DNA from: Anodontia alba
Taxonomy: Eukaryota > Mollusca > Bivalvia > Lucinida > Lucinidae
Length of the DNA stretch: 64,000 nt
Assembly: GCA_964016985.1 (NCBI GenBank)
Contig: OZ024831.1
Coordinates: 24,486,706-24,550,705, forward strand
Direction: 5' to 3'
Shown here: positions 45,240 through 56,685 of the stretch, piece after piece
How positions within the stretch are numbered: position 1 is the first letter of the stretch
Layout of the letters: every line of letters starts with the position of its first letter
Translations under genes and position numbers: made by a program
Notes under the pieces: generated by a model
Databases searched by the model: none
What the model saw: only the letters and a program-made list of their open reading frames with translations
What the model was told of the DNA's origin: nothing

Positions 45240-47280
45240 CACCTTCTTGGAGGTTAATCTGTATCATATCAGATTCACTTGGCTTTTTAGGCCGCCAAAC
45301 TGATACCCATAACCCCAAAGGTTTAAATAATAACCTTCATCAGATCACGAGGAAGTGATTATCAACCTTGCTGGTTAAATATCCACTCAATGCATTTGCT
45401 TACTAACCATTCATGCCACGTCTATATTTACGGAAATTTATAATCTCACTTGGGGTCATTACATCCACCCAAGCATTTCATTAATAATCTTTTTCTGACC
45501 AGAAAGTCGTGATCATTCACCTTGATGGTTGTGGATTTCTTTTCTAATGGGGCAGAAATCATCCACCCCATGCATCCGCTGACTAATCATTTTGTTCCGC
45601 ATTTATAATTGATGTTCATCATATTTCTGGGGCCCAAAATCATGCACCGCAAACGTTTCATTTTCATCCATGCCATACCTTAAAGCTGTGATTTCCCACT
45701 TTGCTGTTTGTGTATCTCATTCCATGGGGCCGGAGATCATCCACCCAATGCGTCCCCTGACTAGTCATCCAAACCCTGAGGCTGCGATCATCCACCTGGT
45801 GTCTGTAGGGCCATCATAATCAGCCCCATATTTCCATTTACTAATCTTAACACGAGGCCGCGATCATACACCTACTGTCAGCTGTGTATCCACAATATGG
45901 AACAGTGAACATCCACCCCATTTCTGTAGCTACATATCATCAGATCATGGACCGACACTCATCATCTCTCTTGGGGCCTAGATCATCCAACCCAAACATT
46001 TCATTCATCGCTATCAGACCACAAGGCCGTATTCATCCATCATGTTGGTTGTGTATCTTATTCTATGGGGCCGAAATCATCCGCTCGATGCATCCGCTGA
46101 CTAATTATTCAATTCCATGTCTATTCATTTTCTCTCTCGGGGACGTGATCATCAACCCCCAACATTTCATTTATAATCTCTATCAGACCACAAGGCCGTG
46201 TTCATCCACCTTGCTGGTTATGGATCATTCTATGGGGCCGAGATATACCTCCGGTTATTTTCTGTAAAATATATATCACAGTTTGGGTAGCCCATAGACA
46301 GCCTATGTTATTTCTTTTCAACAAATTGGGCCAAAAGCATCCATTCCATTTGCGATTTTGATATATTCAATGATGAGGCTAGATTATCTTTGCCATGAAT
46401 GTCATCTTATTATATAGGGCCCAGATGATCCCTCCTAGTCTGCTACTTAGACATCAGCAGGGCATGAGGACGTGACCATTCATCTCATTGCAATAATCTT
46501 TTCATATGTCGTCTTATCATATGGTGTCTAGATCATTCAGTCCATTTTCTAGTGATAATTCTAGTCTTTATTGTCAGACTGTTCTATGGGGCCAAGGTTA
46601 GTCAGTTTCTGATGTATGTGGCTGAAATTATTAACCCCCTTCTCTTGTGGTTTGTAAGGCCACAATCATGAAGCACAGCCATTGAATTCAGGGACGTAGC
46701 TACTCAGGTGAACCAGTATCAGACCATGAAGCTGAGATCATCCACCCATGGTAAATCAAGTATCATATCGCACGGACATTAGTCATCCCATTCTGTGATT
46801 CATTCTACATTCATGGCAGAGCATGAGGCTGTGATCATCGATTTCATGCCACATGTCTGATCATATGTTAGATAACGGAGGCTGATCATCCGCATCCAAT
46901 ACAGTAAACCATATTTTTGAGGAAATTGAGAAGACTCACAATCATAATACATTTATAAAAGTAGCCAGACGGGGCAAAATCACAACTAGGCATCCAAGCC
47001 TTAGGACTAAGATAAAAGATAATCATTATCAGACAACGAGGCTGAGATCATCCTTACCTGTTTTAGTAGTTTTCAATTCAGTATCAGACGATATATGCAA
47101 ACTGAGATCATCCACTTCCAGGCCAGGTATCTTACTCAGGGGGATGAGACTATAACCTCATTTAATATTAAATGAATGTAGTAAGGCAAGGCCACAACCA
47201 CCAGAACAGCTCTTCAAGTCATAAGATGTATATAACCAGGTAAAATTGTCAGACCAAGAATATCCATCGGGCCACTATTC
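45240..47280 (+). repeat. Degenerate satellite, about 175-bp unit
   Basis: Each unit contains ATCAGACCACAAGGCCGTGA, TCATCCACCTTGCTGGTTGT, TTCTATGGGGCCGAAATCAT and CATGCATCCGCTGACTAATC. The TCTATGGGG landmark lies at about 45543, 45721, 45896, 46071 and 46228 (spacing 178, 175, 175, 157). Beyond 46300 only the short GATCATCCACCC phrase persists. Open frames here are artefacts. Confidence 0.85.
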
Positions 47281-48100
47281 TTATGGAGACAATGACCCAC
47301 CATTCTGCTAGTTTTTGTAGAATCAACATAAGTATCTTGCAAGTTTATAGGAAGGCATCTTTGGTTATCCTTACTTATAGCAATTACTATGCTGATGTTT
47401 CTCTTACCTTTTTCTTGAATAGCAATTGTATCTGTTCTCCTGTAAATGATAATAGTTTCTTGCTTTTCAAATTATATTAAGACACTCTTGTCTTCCTGTT
47501 AAGAATAGACAGCATGCTAATAGCAGATAAGTTTGAGGATCACAGGATTGATTTTTATTCACACCAAGTTGGTTAGCAGCGATTATTTCTTGTGAAGCGT
47601 GGTCAACATACACTTCAGCTTACACATTTTGCTTAAGTATGAACTGTTATTCTTTTCTTTTCTCTCATTGTTTCACATGTTATATAAGAATGAAATGTAA
47701 TTATGTCTGTGTACTAATATTATAAACTAATGATATATTATGAAATTATGCTAGTCTGGATGAGAAGGAAACCACCCTCTTGGTATACTATGCATAGCTT
47801 TGACGCACGTTCCAGCATGTTTTGTTTTTGTTTTTTGTTTTTTTCGCAAAGGGGTTTTAATCTTTGGTTTTCATGATCGGCTGATATACTAAAATGAGGG
47901 AATATATATTTCTGTAGCATCAATAAGCAGACAAATAGGATATACAAATATTTCTAACATTCTAACATGTTGTAAATATGAAAATTGCGATAGAAACTTG
48001 GATGTAATATGATCTTATTAATTATTTGGTACCCTTGTTGTAATTAGTCTCTGCGCTGTCATTGCACATTCACTGCCTAAAATTATGTAGATTTGTGTGA
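47281..48100. other. No gene recognised
   Basis: AT-rich; short frames only, without splice or motif support. Confidence 0.4.
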
Positions 48101-48104
48101 AGTA

Positions 48105-48106
<2 letters not shown>

Positions 48107-48196
<90 letters not shown>
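48107..48196. repeat. (AT)n microsatellite
   Basis: About 45 AT units without interruption. Confidence 0.98.
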
Positions 48197-48199
<3 letters not shown>

Positions 48200-48639
48200 C
48201 TGCCTATGTTGTGACAGCCAAACATATTCTCTATAGAAATTATCTAATGAAACCGATCTTGTTAAGCCTGTTACTGCGCGGGCAACTTAATTCTGAAGTG
48301 TTTGAAGAGAACTGATATCTTTTACTATACGTCCATTCCACACATGAATATGCAATTATAGGCAATAAATATGATAGGTATATTTGGTTTAATGAAACGA
48401 CGGAACGTCACTTTGAGTTACTGCATTACACAAATAACTTTAGATACACTTTAAATAATATTTCCAATGTGGCCAGTACCCATAACTACGGAATGTTAGA
48501 CCTAAGTAGATTTAAAGTAAAAAAAAAAACAACAATAAATTACTTCCGTTTTAAAATGGTTTAACATTGTCAGCCACTGTGCTGCTCAACTAACTAGAAT
48601 CCGTAAATCGTGATGAAAATACCTATAATGTCTTTAATA

Positions 48640-49472
48640 GTACCTGCAGAAATAACGTGCTTTCATCAGGAAGTAACCTAGTAAAACTAAGTAGTGATTC
48701 AGTTGTATCGTTTGCATACACTAAAATGATAGGCGGCCTATAACATACCCTTGGGGAATACCAGCATTTACTCTCATTAAGATTGATTAGCTATTTCTTA
48801 TAATAGCCTTTTGCTTCCTATCAATCAAGTAGTCACTGATCCATTCCAGTAAAACATCGTCTATACCAATTGGTTTTAATTTAAAGATAAGACCCCTGCG
48901 CCATACTCTATCGAAGACTTTGGGAAATTCTAAGAAAACCATTCAACAATATTGGTTATTGTCAAAAGTTTGGAAAATATAATGGTATATGTCTATAAGT
49001 TGACAAGCTGGAGAATGACTGGATGAAGATCCAGATTTATATTTGAAAAGTAAATCATTGCCATTTAAAAATAATAATTATGTTCAAAGTTATTCTGTCT
49101 TGTAGTTTTCCAATTTACTTAAAAGTAAAACAGGTCGAAAATTTGAAGGATCAGAGAGATGTTTCCCTTTTGTGGGTAAAGGTATATCATTTGTAAATTT
49201 ATAGATCACTGCAAACTTGCCTTCCCTGAATGATCTATTAAAGAGTATACTCAGGGGTACAGCTTCTTCTTTTGCTACAGCTTTAAGCATTTTACTGATT
49301 CCTTCAGACCGTTTGCCTTAATTGGATTTAAAAGTTCGATGAGAGTTGCAACTTCATGTGGTATGCATGTAATACTAGATAATCTACTTTGGACTTTATA
49401 TTCGAAGGCAGGCAGAGCCACACTTTCATCATTAACAGTGGAGACAGACGTTGACCCAAGTAAGAGTCCCAA
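48640..49472 (-). pseudogene. Decayed non-LTR retrotransposon reverse transcriptase
   Basis: Reading down the minus strand, fragments keep family order: LLNPIKANG (near 49320), PLSILFNRSFREGKF and IPLPTKGKHLSDPSNFRPVL (49090-49290), LLFKYKSGSSSSHSPACQLI (about 49050), then a TGA followed by MVFLEFPKVFDRVWRRGLIF (48950-48890), IGIDDVLLEWISDYL and RKQKAIIR. A later frame has VNAGIPQG and YANDT, in place of the catalytic FADD/YADD box. Stops and frameshifts break the domain, and Asn replaces a catalytic Asp. Endonuclease and ends are not found. Jockey/CR1/RTE-like; clade not assigned. Confidence 0.88.
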
Positions 49473-49640
49473 TCAAAAATCAAAACAGAGTGGCAAACAG
49501 TGTACATCAGTTTAGTTTAGTTTAATCATATTTTATTGTCAAATAATCATATAGCAAGTGGGATGGACCACAAGTTCTCACAACATTATGATAAGCTGTC
49601 ACATCAGGATTGACACTGTTTGCAAAAGCACGTTTTCGTC
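49463..49640 (-). mobile_element. Family D fragment with unrelated interior
   Basis: AGAGTCCCAATCAAAAATCA and ACAGAGTGGCAAACAGTGTA correspond to the D copy at 30070-30110. TTGACACTGTTTGCAAAAGC occurs about 110 bp later after TTTAGTTTAGTTTAATCATA sequence, so the core is split. Confidence 0.5.
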
Positions 49641-50374
49641 TGCATGGTTAAAAGGGCTAAACCAGGCTGTTATTTCTTTCTTTCTTCTTACTAGCGATTA
49701 CCTGCATGCATGTTAATTTGCAAATACCAACGATCTCCCGCATTATTGGCCGGCGCGCGAATCGCGCCGGTCTCTTAATATAGCTTTGGATTTTTATGTA
49801 TGGAGAAGTGTTCGATTAGCTCAGAGCGCAGTTTGGTAAGTTTGACTATGACCTGTGGTCCATACTTGAAAAGGTCACACATATTCATACCTGACGCGTG
49901 CTAAAATAAGATATGGAATTTTTTTTTTTTTTTTTTTAATAATAGTGTATAAACTAAATCTCGTGGAAATCTCAATATTACTAGGATTCGCATATTACTT
50001 GATCAAGAAAATTCATAAAGCCTTATAAAAGCATACATTAAAGAATCACATTGTTGTTCTTTTTTACCTATTACATTGAACATTTATCAAACTTTAGTAT
50101 ACCCGTGTCCCTATTTCTAAGTAAACATGAACAAAATTTGCGCCGGTACTTTGACGTTTACGTCTAAATAGTTTATCTTGTTAAATGGCAAATACGCCAT
50201 CGCTTACAAAGCTCTTGATAACTTGATATTTCTGATTGTGGAAATAGGATAAACGTATAAGTATTATAGCACAGAAATTCCTGAATTATGGCTTAATATA
50301 TAGTGAACTTATGTTTGTTAGCGTGATGAATTATGAAATGAAAAACAGCGTGCTAAAATGCCTTATGTCATATG
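49641..50374. other. No gene recognised; short GC-rich palindrome at 49750-49775
   Basis: GGCCGGCGCGCGAATCGCGCCGGTC stands out from the AT-rich surroundings as a hairpin; poly(T) at 49920-49937. Confidence 0.5.
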
Positions 50375-50570
50375 TGAGCGACGCAGTCCCAGATTAGTCT
50401 GTGTTTCGCACAATCTAATAAGAACCTTTAATGACCGTCAGAAGAACCAGTGACACTGTTTAATATATTGTCAAACTAAGAAGGACATGATAAGACTGGC
50501 CGCATGCGCAGGCTGATCCTTTTTTTTTCACATTCACATATAGCATAATGCTCCTTCTCTCGCGTTGCAC
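50375..50570 (+). mobile_element. Family J degraded copy
   Basis: GAGCGACGCAGTCCCAGATT, TAATAAGAACCTTTAATGAC and GCCGCATGCGCAGGCTGATC follow family order with losses. Confidence 0.5.
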
Positions 50571-50945
50571 ATCAATGTCAATGAGGCGCGATTAACTTTA
50601 CAATACGGATATTGTGCCCTGTGGTTTTTAGGGTGGAAAATCAAATTAGCCTAATAGGTGGTTCCGAATTTTTCATTCATGCGACAGATAAATGAACTGT
50701 TACACTCCCTCCATTTAAATGAATGTAGTACTGCCCTAAAACTTCTGACGTAAAGAATCCAGTTTACATTCGAATACACATGAAACCGCATTCCTAGTTC
50801 AACAAGTTTTTTGAACAAACAATAACTGCGCTGCGCCATTAAAAAATGTAGCTTCGTGGCGAATGCGACTAGGAATCCGTAAAAGCGGATCAAGACCGTT
50901 ACTGCCCGCTTACAGCCGTATTATTGGTTACTGCATGTATATGTG

Positions 50946-51310
50946 TGAGCCGCAAGGTCAGATGACGCATCTTCAGACATGTGCGCCAAGCGAAGATTTA
51001 GATCAGTCTATGCATTCCCGCAATCTGATTAGGGTCATTTGGAGCATTTTGGATAGCCAAGGCAGTTAACTGTCTTCATGTTGACAACGGAGACTCGTCG
51101 GGCATATGCGGACAGCGATAGCCCCGATCAGACTGCGCATCCGCGCAGTTTGATCAGGGTCTTTGCTTGTCCGCTAACAAACTTATTGGACACTATAAAA
51201 TTTATCAATGAAGAGCAAATGTCCATATGAGACTTTGCGCATGCGTGGGATGAATCTGAATCTGTGCATTATGCGCATGCTTGAAGACATCTCTCCGCTT
51301 GGCGAGGTTT
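50946..51310 (+). mobile_element. Family J/K chimera
   Basis: The left half is family J (GTGAGCCGCAAGGTCAGATG, GCCAAGCGAAGATTTAGATC). From 51108 it continues as family K (CGGACAGCGATAGCCCCGAT, CTTGCTTGTCCGCTAACAAA, TCAATGAAGAGCAAATGTCC), as at 51640. Confidence 0.7.
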
Positions 51311-51639
51311 AAATTAGCTGAAGCTTGTTTCTCTTTTTAACCTTCTCTGTACAGCCATCACCAGCATTCACTTGACATGGTTTTTATAATCGTGTGATTC
51401 TCTTTAGTCGTTTTTTTATGGATTTCAGTGGATCTTAGATCCACGTGCAAATAATTGTCAATGATTATTCTCAAACTGCATGACCGATATTGGATGAGTT
51501 CTGATGGAAAACGGACTGCTTTTTGTCATATCTCCATTAGAAAAAAAGGGCTCTTCAGAGTATCTAATGTATGAACACGTATTTTCGCATTAGGTGCGAG
51601 TGCTTTTGAATGCATCGTTCTTCGGTAATTTAGATAGCG

Positions 51640-51885
51640 AAGAGCAATTGGGCCACGCCATCGGAAAACGTATGTTTTGGCATTTTCGGACAGCGAAGCC
51701 CCAGATCAGCCTGCGCATTCCTACAGTCTGGTCAGGGATTTCACTGTCCGCTAATAGAATCACTGGATGCTCTAAATTGTGTATCAATGGAGAGCAAATG
51801 CCCGAATTTGACCTTGCGCATGCGCAGGATGATGTAAATCCGCACATTTTGCGCATGCTTGGACAATGTTTCGCTTGACTCAGCC
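51640..51885 (+). mobile_element. Family K MITE, copy 1
   Basis: GGGCCACGCCATCGGAAAAC at the left. CGGACAGCGAAGCCCCAGAT, TCACTGTCCGCTAATAGAAT, AATGGAGAGCAAATGCCCGA and TGCGCATGCGCAGGATGA inside. An inverted copy is at 53938. Confidence 0.75.
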
Positions 51886-52196
51886 CAACTGACTTTGAAC
51901 AACCTCAGTCATTTTCCTGCAAACTGGAAAAAGAAAACCAAAATACATGCATTTAAAAGCATTCAATCCCTTTATGTATATGGGTTGTGATTTGTATTCG
52001 AGCATTAGTTTTTATTTGCATGCCCTTTAAACTTGGATTCGAAAATTTCTTCAAATATTCATTCAAATGACGATCAACGTTTGAAAAGAATCCGTATGGC
52101 ATAAGCATATACTACGACCACTATATGTACTGATACTACTAATAATAAATTATCATAAATAGACCAGTCTACGGCTTCGTGCATTTTGATCAGGAC
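51886..52196. other. No gene recognised
   Basis: AT-rich unique-looking sequence. Confidence 0.4.
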
Positions 52197-52405
52197 TTAA
52201 CCCTTATCCTGCTGAACCCGGATAAGTCCTGCCATTGCAAACAGTGTAGATCCAGATCAGTTGGCTTCTGAAGAACTGATCTGGATCTGCACTGTTTGCC
52301 ATTTAGTATGTGAATTTATATCAACAATCTGGATCAAGTAATTTGATTGGCTGAAAACTAGAAATGGGCATGGCATCTTAATTTATTCAGCATGACACGG
52401 GTTAA
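52197..52405 (-). mobile_element. Family C TTAA element, copy 2 (inverted)
   Basis: TTAACCCTTATCCTGCTGAA to TTCAGCATGACACGGGTTAA. Core TTGCAAACAGTGTAGATCCA facing GGATCTGCACTGTTTGCC, with one AAGCC lost near the apex. Confidence 0.9.
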
Positions 52406-52649
52406 GGGGACTAGATATATTTGGTATTTTCTGTTATTTTGTTCAAGGAAGGCACCATTTGGGCCTTGATATTGGCTTCACTGCACATCAAACCTCTTCT
52501 GAAAACTGGTCTACTTTAAAATAACAGAATTCGTTCCTTTTAGAGTATATCCCATTTCTGCAGGAAGGAAATATTGTTGACCTAATTACCTCTCCCTGAA
52601 TGTGTATCCATTCCCCATAGTCTTTCCATCTGTATACTGTATTTGGCCT

Positions 52650-52830
52650 ATTTATTCGGATAACCCTTTATCACAAGCTCATTTTACTACCTATTGATAT
52701 GTCTATAACCATTGGATGGGAGGCAAAACGTGTAGACCCTGATCAGACGTCCCGTTCTCGGACTTCTGATCTGGGGCTACATTATTTGCTCAGGCCTATT
52801 TCTCCGAATATTTTGAGTATATACGGGTGT
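52650..52830 (+). mobile_element. Family I-like element
   Basis: CATTTTACTACCTATTGATA, GGCAAAACGTGTAGACCCTG, ATCAGACG/CTTCTGATCTGGGG, ATTTGCTCAGGCCTATTTCT. Ends not resolved. Confidence 0.55.
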
Positions 52831-53182
52831 ACTGCCGTACCCATTTGAGTCTGAAAGCGGGAAAATAAAGACATGATCGGCCTTTATTGATATACGCATA
52901 TTGATATAGTCCAATAACTTGTGCACATTTTTCCCTGAGCATCCTTCAATTCGCCCTGTCATTAAACGTACCCGTGTTTCCTATATTATAGTCAAACCGA
53001 GCGAGGGTAAAAATCTCATCCAAAGAGGGTACGTAAGATGCACCTGTACACTGTAGTTGATTGCTCATATAAGACACATGAATGTTTTCGGCCAGGGAGT
53101 GTGGTCCTGTTATGACTTAGTTACCAACAAATATATACACAAATATTCGGGTATAACCATCTTTAACCGAATCATTTTGACA

Positions 53183-53431
53183 CCTGGGCCCTGTTGTTCA
53201 AAGCTAACGACGTCGTTAGTTAACGAGTCGTTAAAATTTACATCAAGAGATACGCAAATATGCTGAAATTTTTTGCTGAAAAAATGTGAGTAGCTTTTGC
53301 ATTGCAAAAGCTACTCACATTTTTTCAGCAAAAAATATCAGAATCTTGTATATTGCATCCGCTAAAACAGTCAACGAAATGACCCTTAACGAGCTCGTTA
53401 AGCTAGCGACGCTTTGAACAACTGGGCCCTG
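53183..53431 (-). mobile_element. Family N MITE, copy 2 (inverted)
   Basis: CCTGGGCCCTGTTGTTCAAA to TTTGAACAACTGGGCCCTG. Central AAAAAATGTGAGTAGCTTTT hairpin perfect. Confidence 0.9.
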
Positions 53432-53589
53432 AACTCTGTAGCGTATTCATTCTATTTTAAACAATGTGTGGCAATTAGAATAGACCTTGCTAAGACGCTG
53501 CTTTCTGTAGCGTCGACTCTGGACCTACAAGTTTAGAACTTTCTCTCCGAATACTTAAACGAGTACGGTTGATACCTGAACCGGGGCAC

Positions 53590-53812
53590 AGTATTTCCTA
53601 CATGATAACATGTGCGCCCAGCGAAGACTGGTATCAGCCTGCGCATGGGCATGCGCATCCGGGCTTATCAGAGTATCCGCCGTCCACTTGACGACGATTC
53701 GGATCATTACATGTAGCTACTGACATAGTGTTCCTGCGAGGAATCTGTTACGACTGCGCGAATTCGCAGGTTGATCGCAGACTTTGCTTGGCGCACAATC
53801 AGTCTTGTATGT
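53590..53812 (+). mobile_element. Family J-related MITE
   Basis: AGTATTTCCTACATGATAAC, GCGCCCAGCGAAGACTGGTA, then GGTTGATCGCAGACTTTGCT and TGGCGCAC. It shares its left end with the copy at 56310. Confidence 0.65.
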
Positions 53813-53937
53813 CACGCTAAGCCCTTAATAGTACAAGGAAGTTTCCCATCTCATTTGAATGGAATATCGGCTTCATGTATTCAATATAATCAATGACATT
53901 TTGAGATGGACCACGTCAACCGTTAAAGCCTTCAAAC

Positions 53938-54146
53938 ATGCACAAAGTGCGCAGATCCAGATCATCCTGTGCATTGGCACGGTCTCACCCGGACATTTGC
54001 TCTCCATTGAAACATTCTTTAGCCGCCAATATTTCTGTTTTCTGATAGCGAAGGCCCTGAAGAGACTGCGCGGATGCGCAGGCTGTTCTAGGCTTTCAAT
54101 GTCCGCGTATGCCCGAAGAAACGTTTTCGCATGGCCAAGCCCACAT
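53938..54146 (-). mobile_element. Family K MITE, copy 2 (inverted)
   Basis: GGACATTTGCTCTCCATTGA, TGATAGCGAAGGCCCTGAAG, GCGCGGATGCGCAGGCTG and GTTTTCGCATGGCCAAGCCC complement family K in reverse order. The 164-codon frame across it is not a gene. Confidence 0.7.
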
Positions 54147-54317
54147 ATCAATCGTCGTTCCCTGTTTCCTAAAACAAAGTGCCATCAATATTCCATAAAA
54201 TTAAATTCTGCATGTTTATGGATAATTTGTATAACTGCTAAGGGACGCTTTAAACAATGTCTGCCATCTTCTCTTTGCTGTTTTCCTTTTTTCCATCTGT
54301 ACAGAAAGGTGTTTATA

Positions 54318-54651
54318 CAGTCGAACCTCGTTATCTCGAACCCGCTTACTTAGAATTACCGCTTATCTCGAAGTGAAAATCTGGTCCCTGTTCTAACATG
54401 AAACTATGACAACAGGTAACAAAATAATGTGGAAAAGAGGAGAAATTGCTCCTAAGGAGCAATTTCTCCTCTTTTCCACAATATTTTCAGTATATCTCTA
54501 TTTTCAGGTGTCAAATTACATATTCATTTGTGAAATGTGGTTGTTTGATTTATCTTTTTTCCTCAATTCTGCGAATCTGATATGTCGAGATGCGGATATC
54601 TCGAAGTATTTCAGAGAGTCCCTTGGACTTCGAGATAACGAGAGTCGACTG
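54318..54651. mobile_element. Foldback element (CAGTCGAACCTCGTTATCTC ends), TA duplication
   Basis: TA then CAGTCGAACCTCGTTATCTC pairs with GAGATAACGAGAGTCGACTG then TA. An internal hairpin GTGGAAAAGAGGAGAAATTG faces its complement around CTCCTAAGGAG at 54430-54480. Pogo/Tigger-like non-autonomous element. Confidence 0.9.
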
Positions 54652-54698
54652 TATTTACTCCTAAATTGTAGTTTGCTATGCCATTAAGAGATGTGTCT

Positions 54699-54899
54699 TT
54701 AACCCTTTCCTTTCAGCTGACAGCATGTCATACAAATACCTTAGCAAACAGTGCAAATCCAGATTAAACGGCTCACCAGGATCTACACTATTTGCTGTTC
54801 TGTTATTGATGTTTGACTGTAACCCCTATTTGCAACAATGAATGTGTCGAAATTCCGAGATCGAGGCATCCATTTCAAAAACTCAGGGGTGGAGGTTAA
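54699..54899 (+). mobile_element. Family D TTAA element, copy 4
   Basis: TTAACCCTTTCCTTTCAGCT to CAGGGGTGGAGGTTAA. Core GCAAACAGTGCAAATCCAGA...GGATCTACACTATTTGC. Confidence 0.85.
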
Positions 54900-55600
54900 T
54901 GTATTATCGTTTTTTTTACACGATAGATAGCCTCTCTCGCCCTCTGTGATTTTCCGCTTTTCGTGCAAAATGAAAATTCACTGACTATGAGTATGTTTTA
55001 ATCTTGGCAGTCCTGTTTACCGGATTGAATGAGGTTAATTCATAACTTAAAGATAGTAACCAAGCATCTTCCTCATAAGGAGATAAACGGTCTTTACAAA
55101 AGAAGATAAATGAAAAAGGGCTCTTATTGAGTCTGTCCGGGGATTGTATCTTAATGTGGTTAACAGGTTACATAAAGTTTGCGATAATGTGGTCTAAACT
55201 TTCTGATTCTTTGTGATTTGTGATTCTTTGTGATTTGTGATTCTTTGTGAGTCCATTTCGCGAGTTTTTCAGCTTTTTTTGAGGGTCACTGACAGGCCCA
55301 AAAAACGACATTTCAGCTAATTTCATTTTCTGTGTGTCTTCAGTTGCTCACACGGTTCGTTCGTTTTAATTCTATTCAAGCTATCGGTATATATGATGTA
55401 TATGACGGTCAAAGCGCTTGTATTGCAGTATACCTAGTTTTGGAGGCCCAAAGCGCCTCTGCTTCAGTTTCCAAACACATAGTTTGTGACTCGTATCGTC
55501 TTCACTCAGCTTTTAATAAAATATAATATTGAATGCACGTGTTTAGGCTGTGCAGCCCTCTTCACCCGTCTTTGTTTATTTGTGTTGAGGTTTTACGGCC
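54900..55600. other. No gene recognised; short 17-bp tandem at 55202-55250
   Basis: TGATTCTTTGTGATTTG is repeated about three times. Otherwise short frames only. Confidence 0.5.
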
Positions 55601-55835
55601 CAGTCAAACCCAATAGGGTCATATCGAGCGCGGTCAGTTTACCTAACCACACTTTTACTGGGCAGGCTTAGTCCTCTTAGCGGTGAGTAAGTATTGTGCA
55701 TATTCTTTTGCCAGAAACTGACAACTGCCCTTCTTGAATCAGCGGAAGGGAGAGAATGACCGCAGAAAATATTTCATGATCAAAAATCCTCGAAAGAATG
55801 GTCGAACCAGTCAGTCGGACGCGAATGCAGCTGAG
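55575..55835 (+). mobile_element. Dispersed SINE-like or retroposon fragment
   Basis: GAGGTTTTACGGCCCAGTCA, GGGTCATATCGAGCGCGGTC and CAGAAACTGACAACTGCCCT match in part 11190-11420 and the central part of the SINE at 37569 (TTACGGCCCTTTCAAGAATA, ATATCGAGCC). No tRNA head is intact. Confidence 0.5.
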
Positions 55836-56309
55836 CCACCGAGGTCTTCAAACACATAGAGACCTACCGTGGAGTCGCGAAACGCGATTGTTGGAAAGAA
55901 AGTTATATGCCTGAACTGAATCAGTCCTTCAACTCTGGTCTTCAAACAAGCACAGAGCTTTGTCAATGCGTGAAGCGTACCAACGTTTATTGAAAACATA
56001 CATGACAAATCACGCCTGATTAGGCCTTAAACGCTCTACATGGAAAGAATTCAACAGACGAAGTTTGAAATATGTTTTCTTAATTTTCCATGAAAGTAAG
56101 ATTGGCATTTCATGCAAAGGAGACAATTTGCATAAAATTAAATAGGGGGAAAACCCAAAAAAATATCAATTTGTGATCTACTGAATTAGCCCACAGATAG
56201 TTAAAAATTAAGCCAAAAACAGGTGCTTTACGCCACCCATCATTACGGTAGTACATGTAGGAAGCACCTCAAACTGGACTGACAATAACAGATACGTATG
56301 AGCCGGAGT
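55836..56309. other. No gene recognised; family P-like palindrome at 56096-56150
   Basis: TTGGCATTTCATGCAAAGGA and GACAATTTGCATAAAATTAA form a weak hairpin like those at 2800 and 21780. Confidence 0.45.
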
Positions 56310-56535
56310 ACATCATTTCCTACATGATTGCTTTGTGCGTCAAGCGACGACTAAGATCAGCGTGCGTATCCGCGTAGTCTGATCATAGTTTATGTATGCC
56401 ACTTTGTAGGTAGACGAGGTTCCAAAGCAGCTACAGGCGGACAGCGAATACTCTGACCACACTGCGCGGATCGGCAGGCTAATCTGAGGCTTCGCTTGGC
56501 GCTCATGCAATAATGCAGGAAATGTTGTTTCCTGG
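56310..56535 (+). mobile_element. Family J-related MITE
   Basis: CATTTCCTACATGATTGCTT, GTGCGTCAAGCGACGACTAA, then GGCAGGCTAATCTGAGGCTT and CGCTTGGCGCTCATGCAATA. Confidence 0.7.
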
Positions 56536-56685
56536 CTAATTTGTTACTGACACGCAAAGTTACTAATGAAACGTGAAATATAACTTCTGGTCCAGGAAGA
56601 AAATATTTCCAGGCAGCTTTGAAGCGTCCGAAAAGCTGATTGGTAAGCACTCCCGCCTTTAGTTCATGAGGTCCCCTGTTCGAAT

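Noticed and set aside
45884..46267. 127-codon plus-strand frame
   Set aside because: It lies wholly inside the degenerate 175-bp satellite.
49463..49640. 3' end of a LINE joined to the reverse transcriptase relic
   Set aside because: Its ends match family D core sequence, and no tail or 3' motif links it to the reverse transcriptase, which is read in the opposite direction away from it.
53859..54353. 164-codon plus-strand gene
   Set aside because: Most of it lies across an inverted family K MITE, and no motif or splice support is seen.
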